The notes under the pieces are model-generated. The model saw only the letters and a program-made list of their open reading frames with translations. It made no database searches and had not been told where the DNA came from. A stretch of DNA of 64,000 bases, taken from Woeseiaceae bacterium. Lineage in GTDB: Bacteria > Pseudomonadota > Gammaproteobacteria > Steroidobacterales > Woeseiaceae. Where the stretch lies: assembly GCA_021773035.1 (NCBI GenBank), contig JAJFKU010000052.1, positions 258,040 through 322,039 on the forward strand, written 5' to 3'. Shown here piece by piece: positions 1-10,127 of the stretch; the first letter of the stretch is position 1; the number at the start of each line of letters is the position of its first letter. A program made the position numbers and the translations under genes.

Positions 1-985
1 TGCGATGGGCTATATGGCGCTGGTGTTGACGCTTGCGCTGACGGCCTTGCTCAGCGCAGCAAACACGATCTATGCGGCTTCGCCGGCCGCAAGGCACCGA
101 CCATTAAAGGGCTTCGTGCAACTGGCGCAGATCGTAGTCTGGATTTTCGGCGGCGTAATGATCATAGCGGCGGTGCTGGATCGCTCACCGCTGTTGCTGC
201 TCACCGGTTTCGGTGCGATGACCGCTATCTTGCTGCTGGTGTTCAAGGACACGATCCTGTCGCTGGTTGCCAGCGTCCAGCTCACCGCGCAGGATATGGT
301 TCGTGTCGGTGACTGGATCGAGATGCCCCAATTCGGCGCAGACGGCGATGTGGTTGACGTGCAGCTGCATACCGTCAAAGTGCAAAACTGGGACAAGACC
401 ATCACGACGGTCCCAACGCACCGCCTGATTACGGACTCGTTCAAAAACTGGCGGGGCATGTCGCAGTCGGGTGCCCGGCGGATCAAGCGCGGGATTCTTG
501 TCGACGTGTCGTCGATCCGTTTTCAAACACCGGATGAAATCGAACATTTCAGGTGCTTCGCGTTGCTGCAGGACTATATCGGGAACAAGGAGCAGGAACT
601 CGCGGACTATAACGAGGGTCTCGCAAGCGAGGTTAGCGCTGAAGTGAACAGGCGGCGGCTGACGAACGTTGGTACTTTCAGGGCGTACGCCTACAACTAT
701 CTGAAGAATCATCCGAAGATACATAAAGGCATGACCTTGATTGTTCGTCAGCTTGGCCCGGGCCCGGAGGGGCTGCCGTTGGAAGTCTACTGTTTCACCA
801 ACACGACCGAATGGGCTGTCTTCGAAGACATACAGTCCGACATCTTCGATCATCTGCTGGCAATCGTGCCGGAATTCGGACTGCGTCTGTATCAGAAGCC
901 GGCAGGTTCGGATGTGGCAAAGCTCTCGGTTGGTATGCAGGAGGCGCAGCCGGCGTCCAGTGCAACGATCGAAAGGACTACGTAA
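1..985 (+). CDS. MscS-family mechanosensitive channel, YbdG-like (5' partial)
   Basis: Inner-membrane small-conductance mechanosensitive channel, which would release solutes or sense osmotic stress. The frame is open to the left edge, and only about 327 residues are visible against about 415 in E. coli YbdG, so the start lies outside the window. The visible part begins with three hydrophobic segments (about residues 3-24, 34-58 and 61-95). The last contains the Gly/Ala-rich pore-helix region (GFGAMTAILLLVFKD). The beta domain follows, with VRVGDWIEMP and TVPTHRLITDSFKNWRGM, a combination typical of the YbdG branch rather than short MscS. The C-terminal soluble part is long. The next gene starts 21 bp downstream on the same strand and may be cotranscribed. 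The family call is firm; the physiological role is inferred. Confidence 0.88.
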   Translation, partial: AMGYMALVLTLALTALLSAANTIYAASPAARHRPLKGFVQLAQIVVWIFGGVMIIAAVLDRSPLLLLTGFGAMTAILLLVFKDTILSLVASVQLTAQDMVRVGDWIEMPQFGADGDVVDVQLHTVKVQNWDKTITTVPTHRLITDSFKNWRGMSQSGARRIKRGILVDVSSIRFQTPDEIEHFRCFALLQDYIGNKEQELADYNEGLASEVSAEVNRRRLTNVGTFRAYAYNYLKNHPKIHKGMTLIVRQLGPGPEGLPLEVYCFTNTTEWAVFEDIQSDIFDHLLAIVPEFGLRLYQKPAGSDVAKLSVGMQEAQPASSATIERTT

Positions 986-1006
986 TTCGGTGAAAGGTAA
1001 GGGGAG

Positions 1007-3721
1007 ATGAAGAAGCTGCCGGATGCAACTATTCGCGGTGTGCTGGACGCCGTGCCGGATGCGACCGTCATTGTCGATGAGAGCGGGCAGATTGTTTTTG
1101 CGAGCAGGCAGGTGGAGCTGGTATTCGGTCACAAGCCGGACGAACTAATCGGCACGCCGGTCGAGGAACTGATACCCCGACGCTATCGAGCGTCGCACCC
1201 GGCACATCGCGACACGTATTTTGCCGATCCCAGGCCCCGGCCAATGGGCAGTGCACTGAAACTCTTCGGCGTGCGCAGGGATGGCGGGGAGTTTCCCGTT
1301 GAAATCAGCCTCAGCCCGGTGCACACGGATGACGGGACTCTTATCGCCAGCGCGATCCGGGACGTTAGCGATCGGGTCGCATTGAGCGAGCACCGGTTCC
1401 GTGCGATTTTTCAGCAAAAACACCAGCTCTCGGGAATTGTCGATCTTGACGGTACCTTGCTGGACGCCAACGAGCGGTCGCTGTCGTTTTCTGGCCTGGA
1501 GCGAGAGGACGTCATCGGTAAGCTGTTTTGGGAGACACCCTGGTGGCGGCATGATTCCGCGCTGCAAGCTCAAATACAGAGCGCTGTCGAGCGTGCCGGA
1601 AGCGGCGAGACAGTCAGTTTCGAGGCGGGCCATCCACGGCCCGATGGCACGATGGCCAGCGTCGATTTCTCTATTCGACCCGTCAGGAATGAATGCGGTG
1701 ACGTACTCTTTCTTGTAGCAGAAAGTCACGACGTCACAGAACGCAAGTTGGCTGAAGAGCAGAAAGCGGGTTTGCACCAGATTCTCGAGCAGTCCCTGAA
1801 TGAGGTATACATCTTCCACGCCGAGACTCTGCGCTTCATCCATGCCAACCAGGGAGCACGAAGCAACATCGGTTATCGGCTGGATGAATTGCGGGAGTTA
1901 ACCCCGGCCGACATCAAGCCCGAATTCACGTCAGAGCAGTATGACGAGCTCATCGAGCCACTGCGGAGTAACGAGCGGCAAAAGCTCGGATTCGAAACGC
2001 TGCACCGCCGAAGAGATGGCACGACCTATCCGGTCGAAGTGCATCTGCAGCGCGCATATTTTGAATCAATGCCGGTGTTTGCCGCCATTATCCTGGACAC
2101 TACGGAACGTAAAGAGGCCGAGCGCGCGTTGCGTGAAAGTCACGAATTGCTGGGACAACGCGTGGCAGAACGAACCACTGCGTTGGCATCGCAGAAAGAG
2201 TTCTCGGACAAGCTCGTTTCTACTCTCCAGGGAATCGTCGTACTTTTAGACAGGAAAGTGTGCATCTCGCTCTGCAACGCCTACTTTGAGAACCTGACTG
2301 GATACGCAGCAGACGAGCTGATTGGTCGAAATTGGATCGACACTTTCATCCCGGACGTGGAACGTGACGAGATACGCGACTACTTCGATGTCGTGATGCG
2401 GGACGGAATGAACGACGGCTATGTCAATCCAATCGTCCTGAAGAATGGTGGCGAGCGTCTGATTCAGTGGCACTCCATAACGGTGGAGGGCTCAGACGGC
2501 GAGAACGTTGGCCTGTTGTGTACTGGCTATGACGTGACAGAACAAGTTGCGAATGTATCCGCACTGGAAGCGTCGAAGAAAGAGGCGGAAAGCGCAACCG
2601 CGACCAAGTCTCGGTTTCTCGCCGCCGCCAGTCATGACTTGCGCCAGCCACTGCAGTCGCTGGGCCTGTATCTTTCTGTAATGCAACGCCGCCTGGACGA
2701 GCAAAGCGACCAGCCTGCGCTGCACGAAATCAGCGCTAAAATGCGTCAGTCACTCGATACGATGAGTGAGCTCCTCGACGCGTTGCTTGATATTTCGAAA
2801 CTCGATGGCGGTTCCATTGCGCCAAACAGGCGCGATATTCGGATACAGGAATTAATGGACCGAATTGTCACCGACAATATTCAACAGGCGGAGGAAAAGG
2901 GTCTGCGACTGGACTGCAGCGGTGATGATTGTGTTGTATACAGCGATCCTGCGTTGCTTGAGCGTGTGATCGAGAACTTTGTGACGAATGCAATACGTTA
3001 CACAGAGTCCGGCCGTGTCGCGATTAACTGCCAACGTCATAACAATGTTGTACGTATTGCCGTTAGTGATACCGGCGTCGGGATTGCCAGGGATGACCTC
3101 GACAAAGTCTTTGAGGAGTACTACCAACTCGAAAACCCTGTCCGCGACCGCCGCAAGGGCCTGGGTCTGGGTCTCGCAATCGTCAGGCATATCGCGCGAC
3201 TGCTCGATCACCCGGTGGTGGTTACGTCGACGCTGGGCGAGGGCTCTGTATTTGCCGTCGATGTGCCGCTCGGTGTGCACAACGTCGAGCATGTTGAAAC
3301 AGGTATCCCACAAGAGATCACTTCCCGGGAGGGGCGCGAGCCGGTTGTACTGCTGGTTGACGACGACCCGGCGATTGTGGACGCAACTACGATGCTGCTA
3401 AACGTGTCGGGCTTTATAGTTCATTCCGCCATGTGTGGTGACGACGCTCTGGCTCACCTCGCTAACGGGGTTGACCCTGACGTTGTGATTTCCGACTTCC
3501 GATTGCCGGGTTACGACGGGGTTGAGCTTATTCATCGTATTCGCGATGTGACTTCGGAAAAATTGCCGACGGTACTTATCACCGGCGACACATCTGGGTA
3601 CGAGATTGAAAAAGCCCACCTGGAGCACTGCACGGTTCTCCACAAACCCGTGGACACCGATCAGCTTATTTCGATCATTGAGAACATCGCTGCCGAAGGT
3701 ACGGATTCAGAGCCCGTTTGA
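1007..3721 (+). CDS. PAS-domain hybrid sensor histidine kinase with C-terminal receiver
   Basis: Hybrid two-component kinase of 904 residues with no obvious membrane segment, so it is probably cytoplasmic. At least four PAS-type sensor modules can be read (about residues 5-120, 130-245, 250-370 and 400-515), with a helical linker at about 370-400. The HisKA domain carries the phospho-acceptor H543 in SHDLRQPLQSL, a form common in NahK/ErcS-type kinases. The ATPase domain has an N box (NFVTNAIRYT), DTGVGIA and a glycine-rich lid (KGLGLGLAIV). A receiver domain ends the protein, with the phospho-aspartate D830 in VISDFRLPG. The start codon is preceded by AAGGGGAG. A stand-alone receiver gene lies 75 bp downstream and is a likely partner. 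The input signal cannot be told from sequence. Confidence 0.93.
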   Translation: MKKLPDATIRGVLDAVPDATVIVDESGQIVFASRQVELVFGHKPDELIGTPVEELIPRRYRASHPAHRDTYFADPRPRPMGSALKLFGVRRDGGEFPVEISLSPVHTDDGTLIASAIRDVSDRVALSEHRFRAIFQQKHQLSGIVDLDGTLLDANERSLSFSGLEREDVIGKLFWETPWWRHDSALQAQIQSAVERAGSGETVSFEAGHPRPDGTMASVDFSIRPVRNECGDVLFLVAESHDVTERKLAEEQKAGLHQILEQSLNEVYIFHAETLRFIHANQGARSNIGYRLDELRELTPADIKPEFTSEQYDELIEPLRSNERQKLGFETLHRRRDGTTYPVEVHLQRAYFESMPVFAAIILDTTERKEAERALRESHELLGQRVAERTTALASQKEFSDKLVSTLQGIVVLLDRKVCISLCNAYFENLTGYAADELIGRNWIDTFIPDVERDEIRDYFDVVMRDGMNDGYVNPIVLKNGGERLIQWHSITVEGSDGENVGLLCTGYDVTEQVANVSALEASKKEAESATATKSRFLAAASHDLRQPLQSLGLYLSVMQRRLDEQSDQPALHEISAKMRQSLDTMSELLDALLDISKLDGGSIAPNRRDIRIQELMDRIVTDNIQQAEEKGLRLDCSGDDCVVYSDPALLERVIENFVTNAIRYTESGRVAINCQRHNNVVRIAVSDTGVGIARDDLDKVFEEYYQLENPVRDRRKGLGLGLAIVRHIARLLDHPVVVTSTLGEGSVFAVDVPLGVHNVEHVETGIPQEITSREGREPVVLLVDDDPAIVDATTMLLNVSGFIVHSAMCGDDALAHLANGVDPDVVISDFRLPGYDGVELIHRIRDVTSEKLPTVLITGDTSGYEIEKAHLEHCTVLHKPVDTDQLISIIENIAAEGTDSEPV

Positions 3722-3796
3722 GCAAGGCAAGCACCTGTACACACGTAGGTAGATGCCTCACTTACGCAGCGCGATGAGCGTTTTTATACTCCACTG

Positions 3797-4192
3797 ATGG
3801 ATAAGGCTGCCCGAAGCAGGGCTATCACCGTTGCCGTGGTTGACGACGACGTTGCTATACTCGATGCGATCCGCTTGGTACTGGAGGTCCAGGAGTGGCG
3901 GATTCGAACCTATATGACAGGTGAAGAGTTTCTCGCCGACCTCCACAGTTGCCGTCCGGATTGTGTGCTAATGGATCCACATCTTCCCGGGCTTGATGGC
4001 GTCAGCGTAATCCGGTCGATGCACAGGGAGGGCTTCAAGCCCGGGATTGTCGCCCTGACCGCACAACCTGACAGCTCGTTGTCCAGGGCGATCGAGAAAG
4101 CCGGTGCTCGAACGGTGCATACCAAGCCGGTGTCTGCGGAGGCATTGTTAGGGAGCGTTAGGGCAGCTATCGGGACAAACGCATCCGGATAG
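3797..4192 (+). CDS. Stand-alone response regulator receiver domain protein
   Basis: Single-domain response regulator of 131 residues, resembling the N-terminal half of FixJ-type regulators. The acidic pocket (VVDDD, residues 14-18), the phospho-aspartate D60 (LMDPHLPGLDG) and the conserved lysine (HTKPVS, near residue 116) are all present, so it should be phosphorylatable. There is no DNA-binding or enzymatic output domain: the frame stops right after the receiver. It probably acts through protein contacts or as a phosphate sink for the upstream hybrid kinase, which is on the same strand 75 bp away. The next gene on the right is convergent. Confidence 0.88.
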   Translation: MDKAARSRAITVAVVDDDVAILDAIRLVLEVQEWRIRTYMTGEEFLADLHSCRPDCVLMDPHLPGLDGVSVIRSMHREGFKPGIVALTAQPDSSLSRAIEKAGARTVHTKPVSAEALLGSVRAAIGTNASG

Positions 4193-4279
4193 CCGTGACC
4201 GGGCTGTTGGCTACGAACGACCAGTCAATCCGCGGTCGGCAAAACACGCCTATGAGTTTACTTGTCGTCGGCAAAGGTT

Positions 4280-5692
4280 TCAGTCATAGCGCGCCTGGGC
4301 AAAGTCGCCGCCCAGTGCTTTGTAGAGCGCAGCCAGCGCGGTCGCCCGATCCGTTCTGGCCAGCGCCAGCTGATCGTCGAGTTCGATCCGGGTCCTGTCC
4401 GCGTCCAGCACGGATAGATAGTCGTCAGCACCAGCGTCAAATCGCAGCTGTGCGAGGCGTGCTGCTTCACTGCCTTCGTGCACAGCCTCTTCCAGCAGCG
4501 AAGCACGCTCGGTCGTTGCGCGGTAGTTCGACAGGGCGTTCTCCGTTTCCTCGATAGCGGTCAGCCAGGTCTCATCGAACGCAGCCAGTGCGCCGGCCGC
4601 GCGGGCCTCGGAGGCCTTCACGCGTTGGCGAACGCGTCCGAAATCGAGAATTCTCCAGGAGATACCCGGCGCCACGCGCCAGCGCTCCGCATTTGAGTCT
4701 CCGATCGCTGACTCGGTCTTGCCCGTCCAGCCGAAGTCGCCGACGAAATTGAGCTTTGGATAGAACTCCGCGATCTCAACGCCAATATCGGCGGTGGCGG
4801 CTGCCAGGCGGCGCTCGGCGGCGCGCACGTCCGGCCGACGTGCCAGCCAGTCGACCGGCTGGCCTACTGCGACGAGGGACGGAAGAGTTGCTGCGGCGGT
4901 TGGTGCCTTGAGTTCCGCCTGTAACGCGGACGCCGGCCGCCGGGTCAACACACTCAGTCGTTGTTCGGCGCGTGACACACTCGCCTCGGCGGCAGGCAGC
5001 GTCGCTGCAAGCGAACGCTCGACGGCTCGCGCACGAGCAATATCCAGCGCCGTGCCGCGACCGGCATCAAGCCCGGCTTGCAGAATGGCTACGTTGTTCG
5101 CCTGGTTCCTGACGTTGAGTCGCAGCAACTCCAACCGCCGTGTTTCGCCGCGCCACTGGAAATAGGTTTGCGCAACCTCCGCGACAATGGCGATTTCGAC
5201 GGCGTACAACGATGCGGCGTCGGCTTCCACACGATAGTCGACCGACTCCGACTGGCGGCGCAGGCTGCCAAACAGATCGATCTCCCAGGCGGCGTCGAAT
5301 CCTGCGCGATAACGCTCAACCACGCCCTGTCCCTGAAAAGCGAACGGGTCGCCGCTGCTTTGCCGGGAGCGTTCGAGGTCGCCGGTGACAGCGACGGTTG
5401 GCAGCAGGCTGTAGACCGCCAGATCGCTCAGCGCACGCGTTTCGTTGAGTGTTGCCAGTGCCTGGCCAATGCTGGTGTTGTTCTCCAGTGCCAGATTGAT
5501 GAGTTCGATCAGCTCCTCATTACCCAGGCTCTGCCAGAGTCCGGCTGCCGATTGTGCCGCAGGGTCATCCACCGGCTCGGCGTTGATGAACTCGGGTGGC
5601 AGGTCGGGTGTAGTGGGCTGATAGTCGGGTCCGACTGTGCAGCCACTCAGCAACAACAACAGGGCACCACGAAAAAAGGTTCTAGGATGCAT
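4280..5692 (-). CDS. RND efflux outer membrane lipoprotein (NodT/OprM family)
   Basis: Outer-membrane channel of a tripartite RND pump, 470 residues, the usual length for NodT/OprM proteins. The N-terminus is a lipoprotein signal with lipobox LLSGC (acylated C18) followed by TVGPDY, the hallmark start of this family. Two OEP repeats with long helices follow. The protein ends near FDAGADDYLSVLDADRTRIEL..LARTDRATALAALYKALGG, the typical C-terminal repeat. The start overlaps the 3' end of the RND permease gene by 11 bp, so it is the last gene of the tetR-MFP-RND-OMF operon. Substrates are unknown. Confidence 0.94.
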   Translation of the reverse strand: MHPRTFFRGALLLLLSGCTVGPDYQPTTPDLPPEFINAEPVDDPAAQSAAGLWQSLGNEELIELINLALENNTSIGQALATLNETRALSDLAVYSLLPTVAVTGDLERSRQSSGDPFAFQGQGVVERYRAGFDAAWEIDLFGSLRRQSESVDYRVEADAASLYAVEIAIVAEVAQTYFQWRGETRRLELLRLNVRNQANNVAILQAGLDAGRGTALDIARARAVERSLAATLPAAEASVSRAEQRLSVLTRRPASALQAELKAPTAAATLPSLVAVGQPVDWLARRPDVRAAERRLAAATADIGVEIAEFYPKLNFVGDFGWTGKTESAIGDSNAERWRVAPGISWRILDFGRVRQRVKASEARAAGALAAFDETWLTAIEETENALSNYRATTERASLLEEAVHEGSEAARLAQLRFDAGADDYLSVLDADRTRIELDDQLALARTDRATALAALYKALGGDFAQARYD

Positions 5693-8600
5693 TGCTGATT
5701 ACCTCTGTGCCGCGTTCGCCACGGGTTTCGAATTTGCGTATCAGGACATAGAAGACCGGCGTGAAGACGAGGCCAAAGAACGTTACCCCGAGCATGCCGA
5801 AAAATACGGCGACGCCCATTACGTGGCGAACCTCGGATCCGGCGCCGGACGCGAACACCAGCGGCAAAACGCCGGCGATGAACGCAAAACTCGTCATCAG
5901 AATCGGCCGCAGACGAATCCGGCACGACTCTATCGCCGCTTCGATGATCGTGCGTCCTTCGCGTTCGAGGTCGCGGGCAAACTCAACGATCAGAATGGCG
6001 TTCTTACAGGCGAGTCCCATCAGCACGACCAGACCGATCTGCGTGAAAATGTTGTTGTCGAGAAACATCGGTGGCACGGACATCGGCGGTGGCGGAATCA
6101 TGCCGCTGGATATCTGCAGGCCGAAAATCAGACCCCTGATCGCGTTCAGTGACCAGATTCCGGCGATGGCCGACAGCAGGCACAAGGGCACGATCAGAAT
6201 GACCGCCAGTGGCATGGACCAGCTTTCATAAAGTGCTGCGAGAATCAGGAATACGAACAGGATGCATAGCGGGAAGACGATAAGAGCTGTGTTGCCCTGA
6301 GTGGCCTCCTGATAGGTTAATGCCGTCCATTCGAAGCCCATCCCTTTGGGCAGGTTCGCTTCCGCAACGCGCGCAACCACTTCCAACGCTTCTTTCGACG
6401 ATAGCAACGACGGATCAACGCCGGCGGACAGATCGGCAGCCGGATAGCCGTTGTAGCGTATGACCGGGTCCGGTCCATAACTCTGTTCGACTGACAAAAC
6501 GCTGGAAATGGGAATCATCAAACCGTCGGCGTTGCGTACCTGCAGGCGGGCGACGTCACTGACTTCATCGCGATATTGCGCGTCGGCCTGTACATAGACG
6601 CTGTAGGTGCGGCCGAACAAATTGAAGTCATTCACATACGCAGAACCCAGGTAGGCCTGCAGCGCGTCAAAAACGTCGGTCAGTTGAAGGTTCTGTTCCT
6701 TTACCTTGCGCCTGTCGACGATCGCTTCAAGTTGCGGAACGTTGGACTGGAAAGAACTGAGTATGGAGTACGGATCGAATCCAGGTGTCTGCCGCAGCGC
6801 GCCGGCTAGCTGCTGTGTATTGGCGTTGAGCTCACCAAACCCCAGGTCCCGGCGGTCTTGAACATACATTTCCACACCGGACGAGTTACCGAGCCCCAGT
6901 ATAGGCGGTGGCATCAGCGCGAAGGCCAGCCCTTCTTCCAGCGTCGAAAACGCACCGGACAACTGGCCGGCGAGTTCTTCGGCGGTGCTTTCGCGTTCGT
7001 CGGAGGGTTCTATGCCGATGAACATCGTGCCGATGTTGGGTGTATTTACGAAATGCACACCGTTGAGTCCCGGGAATGCAACCGTGGATCGCACGCCCGG
7101 CGTAGCCAGAGCGATTTGCGCCATTTCGCTCAGCATGTCGTCGGTGCGTTCGATCGTCGCGCCCTCGGGCAGCAGTGCGACGGCGAAAAGATACTGTTTG
7201 TCCTGGGCCGGAATGAAGCCGCCGGGTACCGCGCGGAAACCCATAATTGCGATACCGATCAGCAGGGCGTAAACGATAACCAGTCGCGGGCCGCGTCCAA
7301 GGTTGCGCTGCGTATTACGTGCATAGGCTTTCGATCCACGGTCAAACACCCGGTTGAACGGTCTGAAAATCCAGCCAAACAGGAACTCGATAACGCGTCC
7401 GGTCCGGTGGGTCGGTGCGCCCTTCGGTTTTAGCAGCACCGCGGCCATCGCCGGTGACAGGGTCAGCGAGTTGAACGCCGAGATCAGCACAGCGGCAGAA
7501 ATTGTAACGGCGAACTGGCGATAGAATTCACCGGTCACTCCACCGAGAAACGCCAACGGCACGAACACGGCCGCGAGCACGAGGGAGATCGCGACGATGG
7601 GGCCGGATACCTCCTGCATGGCCATCTGCGCGGCATCCCGCGGCGATTCGCCCAGTTCGATATGACGTTCGACGTTTTCGACCACGACAATCGCGTCGTC
7701 CACGACAATGCCGATGGCCAGCACCAACCCGAACAGCGTCAGAACATTGATGGAGAAGCCAAGCAGAAGCAGCACCGTGAACGTGCCGATAATAGACACA
7801 GGTACGGCAAGCAATGGAATGATTGATGCGCGCCAGGTCTGCAAAAAAATAACAACGACAATGACGACCAGCAATACGGCTTCCAGCAATGTCGTTATAA
7901 CGGACTGAATCGACTCACGGACGAAGACCGTCGGGTCGTAAGCCACTTCCCAACTCACGCCGGGCGGGAAATCCTCGGCGAGTTCCGCCATCTTTTCGCG
8001 CACCGCGTTGGACAGTGCGATGGAGTTAGCGCCGGGGCTCTGAAAGATCGGTACAGCGGCAGCCTGCTGGTTGTTGAGACTCGAGCGCAACGAGTAGGTT
8101 TCGGAGCCGAGCTCAACTCGGGCAACGTCCCCGAGTGTGGTCACGGCGCCCGGAGCGCCCGTCTTGAGCACGATGTTCTCGAATTCCTCGACGGTTTCCA
8201 AGCGGCCGCGCGCGCTGAGCGAGTACTGCGTGTAGCCGAGTTCGGACTGCGGTGGCCCGCCGATGGTGCCGGCGGATACCTGAACATTCTGCTCGCGAAT
8301 TGCGTTGATAATATCGCCGACCGTCAGGTCACGCGATGCGACTTTTTCCGGATCCAGCCAGATTCGCATGGAGTAGTCGCCGGCCCCAAAGACAAGCGCC
8401 TGACCGACACCGGGCAAACGGGCGAGTTCATCTTTGACATTCAGCGTGACGTAGTTGGACAGGTAAAAGCCGTCGTATTCTCCGTTTGGAGAAGTGACAT
8501 GCACCACCATCGTCAGATTAGGCGATGACTTGGCGGTCGCGACGCCCAGCGCGCGAACGGCTTCCGGTAATCGGGGCAGGGCGATCGCGACACGGTTCTG

Positions 8601-8927
8601 AACCTGAACGGCTGCAAGGTCGATATCCGTGCCACCCGCAAACGTGACCTGCAGCGAGAGCTGGCCATCCGAACTCGCGACCGACTTCATGTAAATCATG
8701 TTCTCGACGCCGTTGATAGCCTCTTCCAACGGTGCAGCAACCGTTTCCGAAACGGTTTGCGGATTGGCGCCCGGGTAGCTTGCCGTTACTTGAATAGTCG
8801 GCGGTACGACCTCCGGATACTCACTAATCGGCAGATTCGGGATGGCGATCAGGCCGGAGATCAGGATGAACACCGACAGGACACCTGCGAGGATCGGCCG
8901 ATCCACAAACACACGAGATATGTTCAT
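5682..8927 (-). CDS. RND multidrug efflux permease (HAE1 family, AcrB/MexB-like)
   Basis: Inner-membrane proton/drug antiporter of 1081 residues (AcrB has 1049). It starts MNISRVFVDRPI, the conserved cytoplasmic start followed by TM1. The proton-relay aspartates D410 and D411 sit in GIVVDDAIVVVENVER, and the matching TM10 lysine is in GLACKNAILIVEFA. Porter and docking domains are complete, with the SYPGANPQTVSETVAAPLEEAINGVENM motif. No frameshift or missing segment is seen. It lies 3 bp after the membrane-fusion gene and overlaps the outer-membrane channel gene. Expression is probably under the TetR repressor at the head of the operon. Specificity cannot be read from sequence. Confidence 0.96.
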   Translation of the reverse strand: MNISRVFVDRPILAGVLSVFILISGLIAIPNLPISEYPEVVPPTIQVTASYPGANPQTVSETVAAPLEEAINGVENMIYMKSVASSDGQLSLQVTFAGGTDIDLAAVQVQNRVAIALPRLPEAVRALGVATAKSSPNLTMVVHVTSPNGEYDGFYLSNYVTLNVKDELARLPGVGQALVFGAGDYSMRIWLDPEKVASRDLTVGDIINAIREQNVQVSAGTIGGPPQSELGYTQYSLSARGRLETVEEFENIVLKTGAPGAVTTLGDVARVELGSETYSLRSSLNNQQAAAVPIFQSPGANSIALSNAVREKMAELAEDFPPGVSWEVAYDPTVFVRESIQSVITTLLEAVLLVVIVVVIFLQTWRASIIPLLAVPVSIIGTFTVLLLLGFSINVLTLFGLVLAIGIVVDDAIVVVENVERHIELGESPRDAAQMAMQEVSGPIVAISLVLAAVFVPLAFLGGVTGEFYRQFAVTISAAVLISAFNSLTLSPAMAAVLLKPKGAPTHRTGRVIEFLFGWIFRPFNRVFDRGSKAYARNTQRNLGRGPRLVIVYALLIGIAIMGFRAVPGGFIPAQDKQYLFAVALLPEGATIERTDDMLSEMAQIALATPGVRSTVAFPGLNGVHFVNTPNIGTMFIGIEPSDERESTAEELAGQLSGAFSTLEEGLAFALMPPPILGLGNSSGVEMYVQDRRDLGFGELNANTQQLAGALRQTPGFDPYSILSSFQSNVPQLEAIVDRRKVKEQNLQLTDVFDALQAYLGSAYVNDFNLFGRTYSVYVQADAQYRDEVSDVARLQVRNADGLMIPISSVLSVEQSYGPDPVIRYNGYPAADLSAGVDPSLLSSKEALEVVARVAEANLPKGMGFEWTALTYQEATQGNTALIVFPLCILFVFLILAALYESWSMPLAVILIVPLCLLSAIAGIWSLNAIRGLIFGLQISSGMIPPPPMSVPPMFLDNNIFTQIGLVVLMGLACKNAILIVEFARDLEREGRTIIEAAIESCRIRLRPILMTSFAFIAGVLPLVFASGAGSEVRHVMGVAVFFGMLGVTFFGLVFTPVFYVLIRKFETRGERGTEVISNAS

Positions 8928-8930
8928 CGC

Positions 8931-10124
8931 TTATGCCTCGGGCGCAGCGGCACCCGCCGAAGCGGCCTGCTGCGGCTCCGTCATGGGCACGAGGTTTGGC
9001 GCAACCGACGCTCCGGAGAAGAAGATTTTTCTCACGCCGTTGACGACAATGCGTTCGCCGGCCTCAAGCCCTTCAGTGACTATGCGCAGGCCTTCAACAT
9101 TTCGCCCCACGACAACGTCGCGACGGGTCGCTATGTTCTGTGAATCGACGACATAAACGTACTTGCGATCCTGGTCGGTCATGATGGCGGCTTCGTGTAT
9201 CAGTAACGCACTGTGCTCGCCGCTGCCCAGTAGGCGAACGCGCGCAAACAGTCCGGGAATGAGATAGCCGTCGGGATTCTGGATGAGTGCGCGACCCTGG
9301 ATGGTGCCGGTGGCAGGATCGATCTGGTTGTCGACAAAATCCATTTCGCCCTGGAACGGGAAACCCTGATCTGACGCGAGCCCAACCTGTACAGGATTTC
9401 GCGCTTCGCGTGAACTCGGCCGCTCACCGGAGCGGGCCTGCGCCTGATACTTCAGATAGATTCTCTCGTCGCCTTCAAAAACCACGTGTATAGGATCGAT
9501 CGATACTATGGATGTCAGTACCGAGGAGGCCGGCGTAACGAGGTTGCCCGGTTTGATCAGTGCCTCGCCAACGCGCCCGTCGATGGGCGCTGTCACGCGC
9601 GTGAAACTCAGGTTGAGTTCGGCCGAGTCCAGTCTCGCCTGGCTGCTGCGCAGGTCGGCTTGTGCCTGCTGCAACTCGCCGCGGCGTTGTTCAAGCTCTT
9701 CGACAGATACCGCTTTCGCGGCCGCCAGTTTTTCGGATCGTTGCAGGTCCTGTTGCGCGAGTTCCACACGAGTTTTGGCGCGTTCGACGTCGGCACGTTG
9801 CGATGTTGCTGTCGCCCGGTACTCGCGATCGTCAATGGTGAACAATAGTTCACCCTTACTGACTATCTCACCCTCGGTGAAATGAACGTCGTCGAGATAG
9901 CCCGTGATGCGCGGCTGCAGCGCCACGGTATTGACCGCCTGAATTCTGCCAGTGAAGTCGTCCCACTCCACAATCTGTTTTACAACGACTTCCGCAGTGT
10001 TGACTCCAGCCGGTGGTGGGGCACCGCCGCCACCGCCCGGGCCACAGGCAACAATCGTAAGAGTTAGCGCGATCGCCGCGCCGTGACGCCAGCGTCGCGC
10101 CGGCGAATGGGTGAACCTCAACAT
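8931..10124 (-). CDS. RND efflux membrane fusion protein (AcrA/MexE-like lipoprotein)
   Basis: Periplasmic adaptor that couples the RND permease to the outer-membrane channel. The protein has 397 residues, with a lipoprotein-type signal whose lipobox cysteine is C27 (TIVACGPGG), followed by a short Gly/Pro-rich linker. A barrel-sandwich half (ALQPRITGYLDDVHFTEGEIVSKGELLFTIDD), a long Gln/Glu/Arg-rich coiled-coil hairpin, and the return half (VTAPIDGRVGEALIKPGNLV) follow in the standard order. The gene lies 3 bp downstream of tetR and 3 bp upstream of the permease, so the three are surely one transcript. Confidence 0.95.
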   Translation of the reverse strand: MLRFTHSPARRWRHGAAIALTLTIVACGPGGGGGAPPPAGVNTAEVVVKQIVEWDDFTGRIQAVNTVALQPRITGYLDDVHFTEGEIVSKGELLFTIDDREYRATATSQRADVERAKTRVELAQQDLQRSEKLAAAKAVSVEELEQRRGELQQAQADLRSSQARLDSAELNLSFTRVTAPIDGRVGEALIKPGNLVTPASSVLTSIVSIDPIHVVFEGDERIYLKYQAQARSGERPSSREARNPVQVGLASDQGFPFQGEMDFVDNQIDPATGTIQGRALIQNPDGYLIPGLFARVRLLGSGEHSALLIHEAAIMTDQDRKYVYVVDSQNIATRRDVVVGRNVEGLRIVTEGLEAGERIVVNGVRKIFFSGASVAPNLVPMTEPQQAASAGAAAPEA

Positions 10125-10127
10125 AGC

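Noticed and set aside
185..1132. Long open frame on the minus strand opposite the MscS gene
   Set aside because: Opposite a firm MscS gene; the translation is Arg/His/Leu-rich with no motif, as expected of an antisense frame in GC-rich DNA.
1145..1843. Open frame on the minus strand within the histidine kinase gene
   Set aside because: It lies wholly inside a well-supported kinase gene and shows no recognisable domain.
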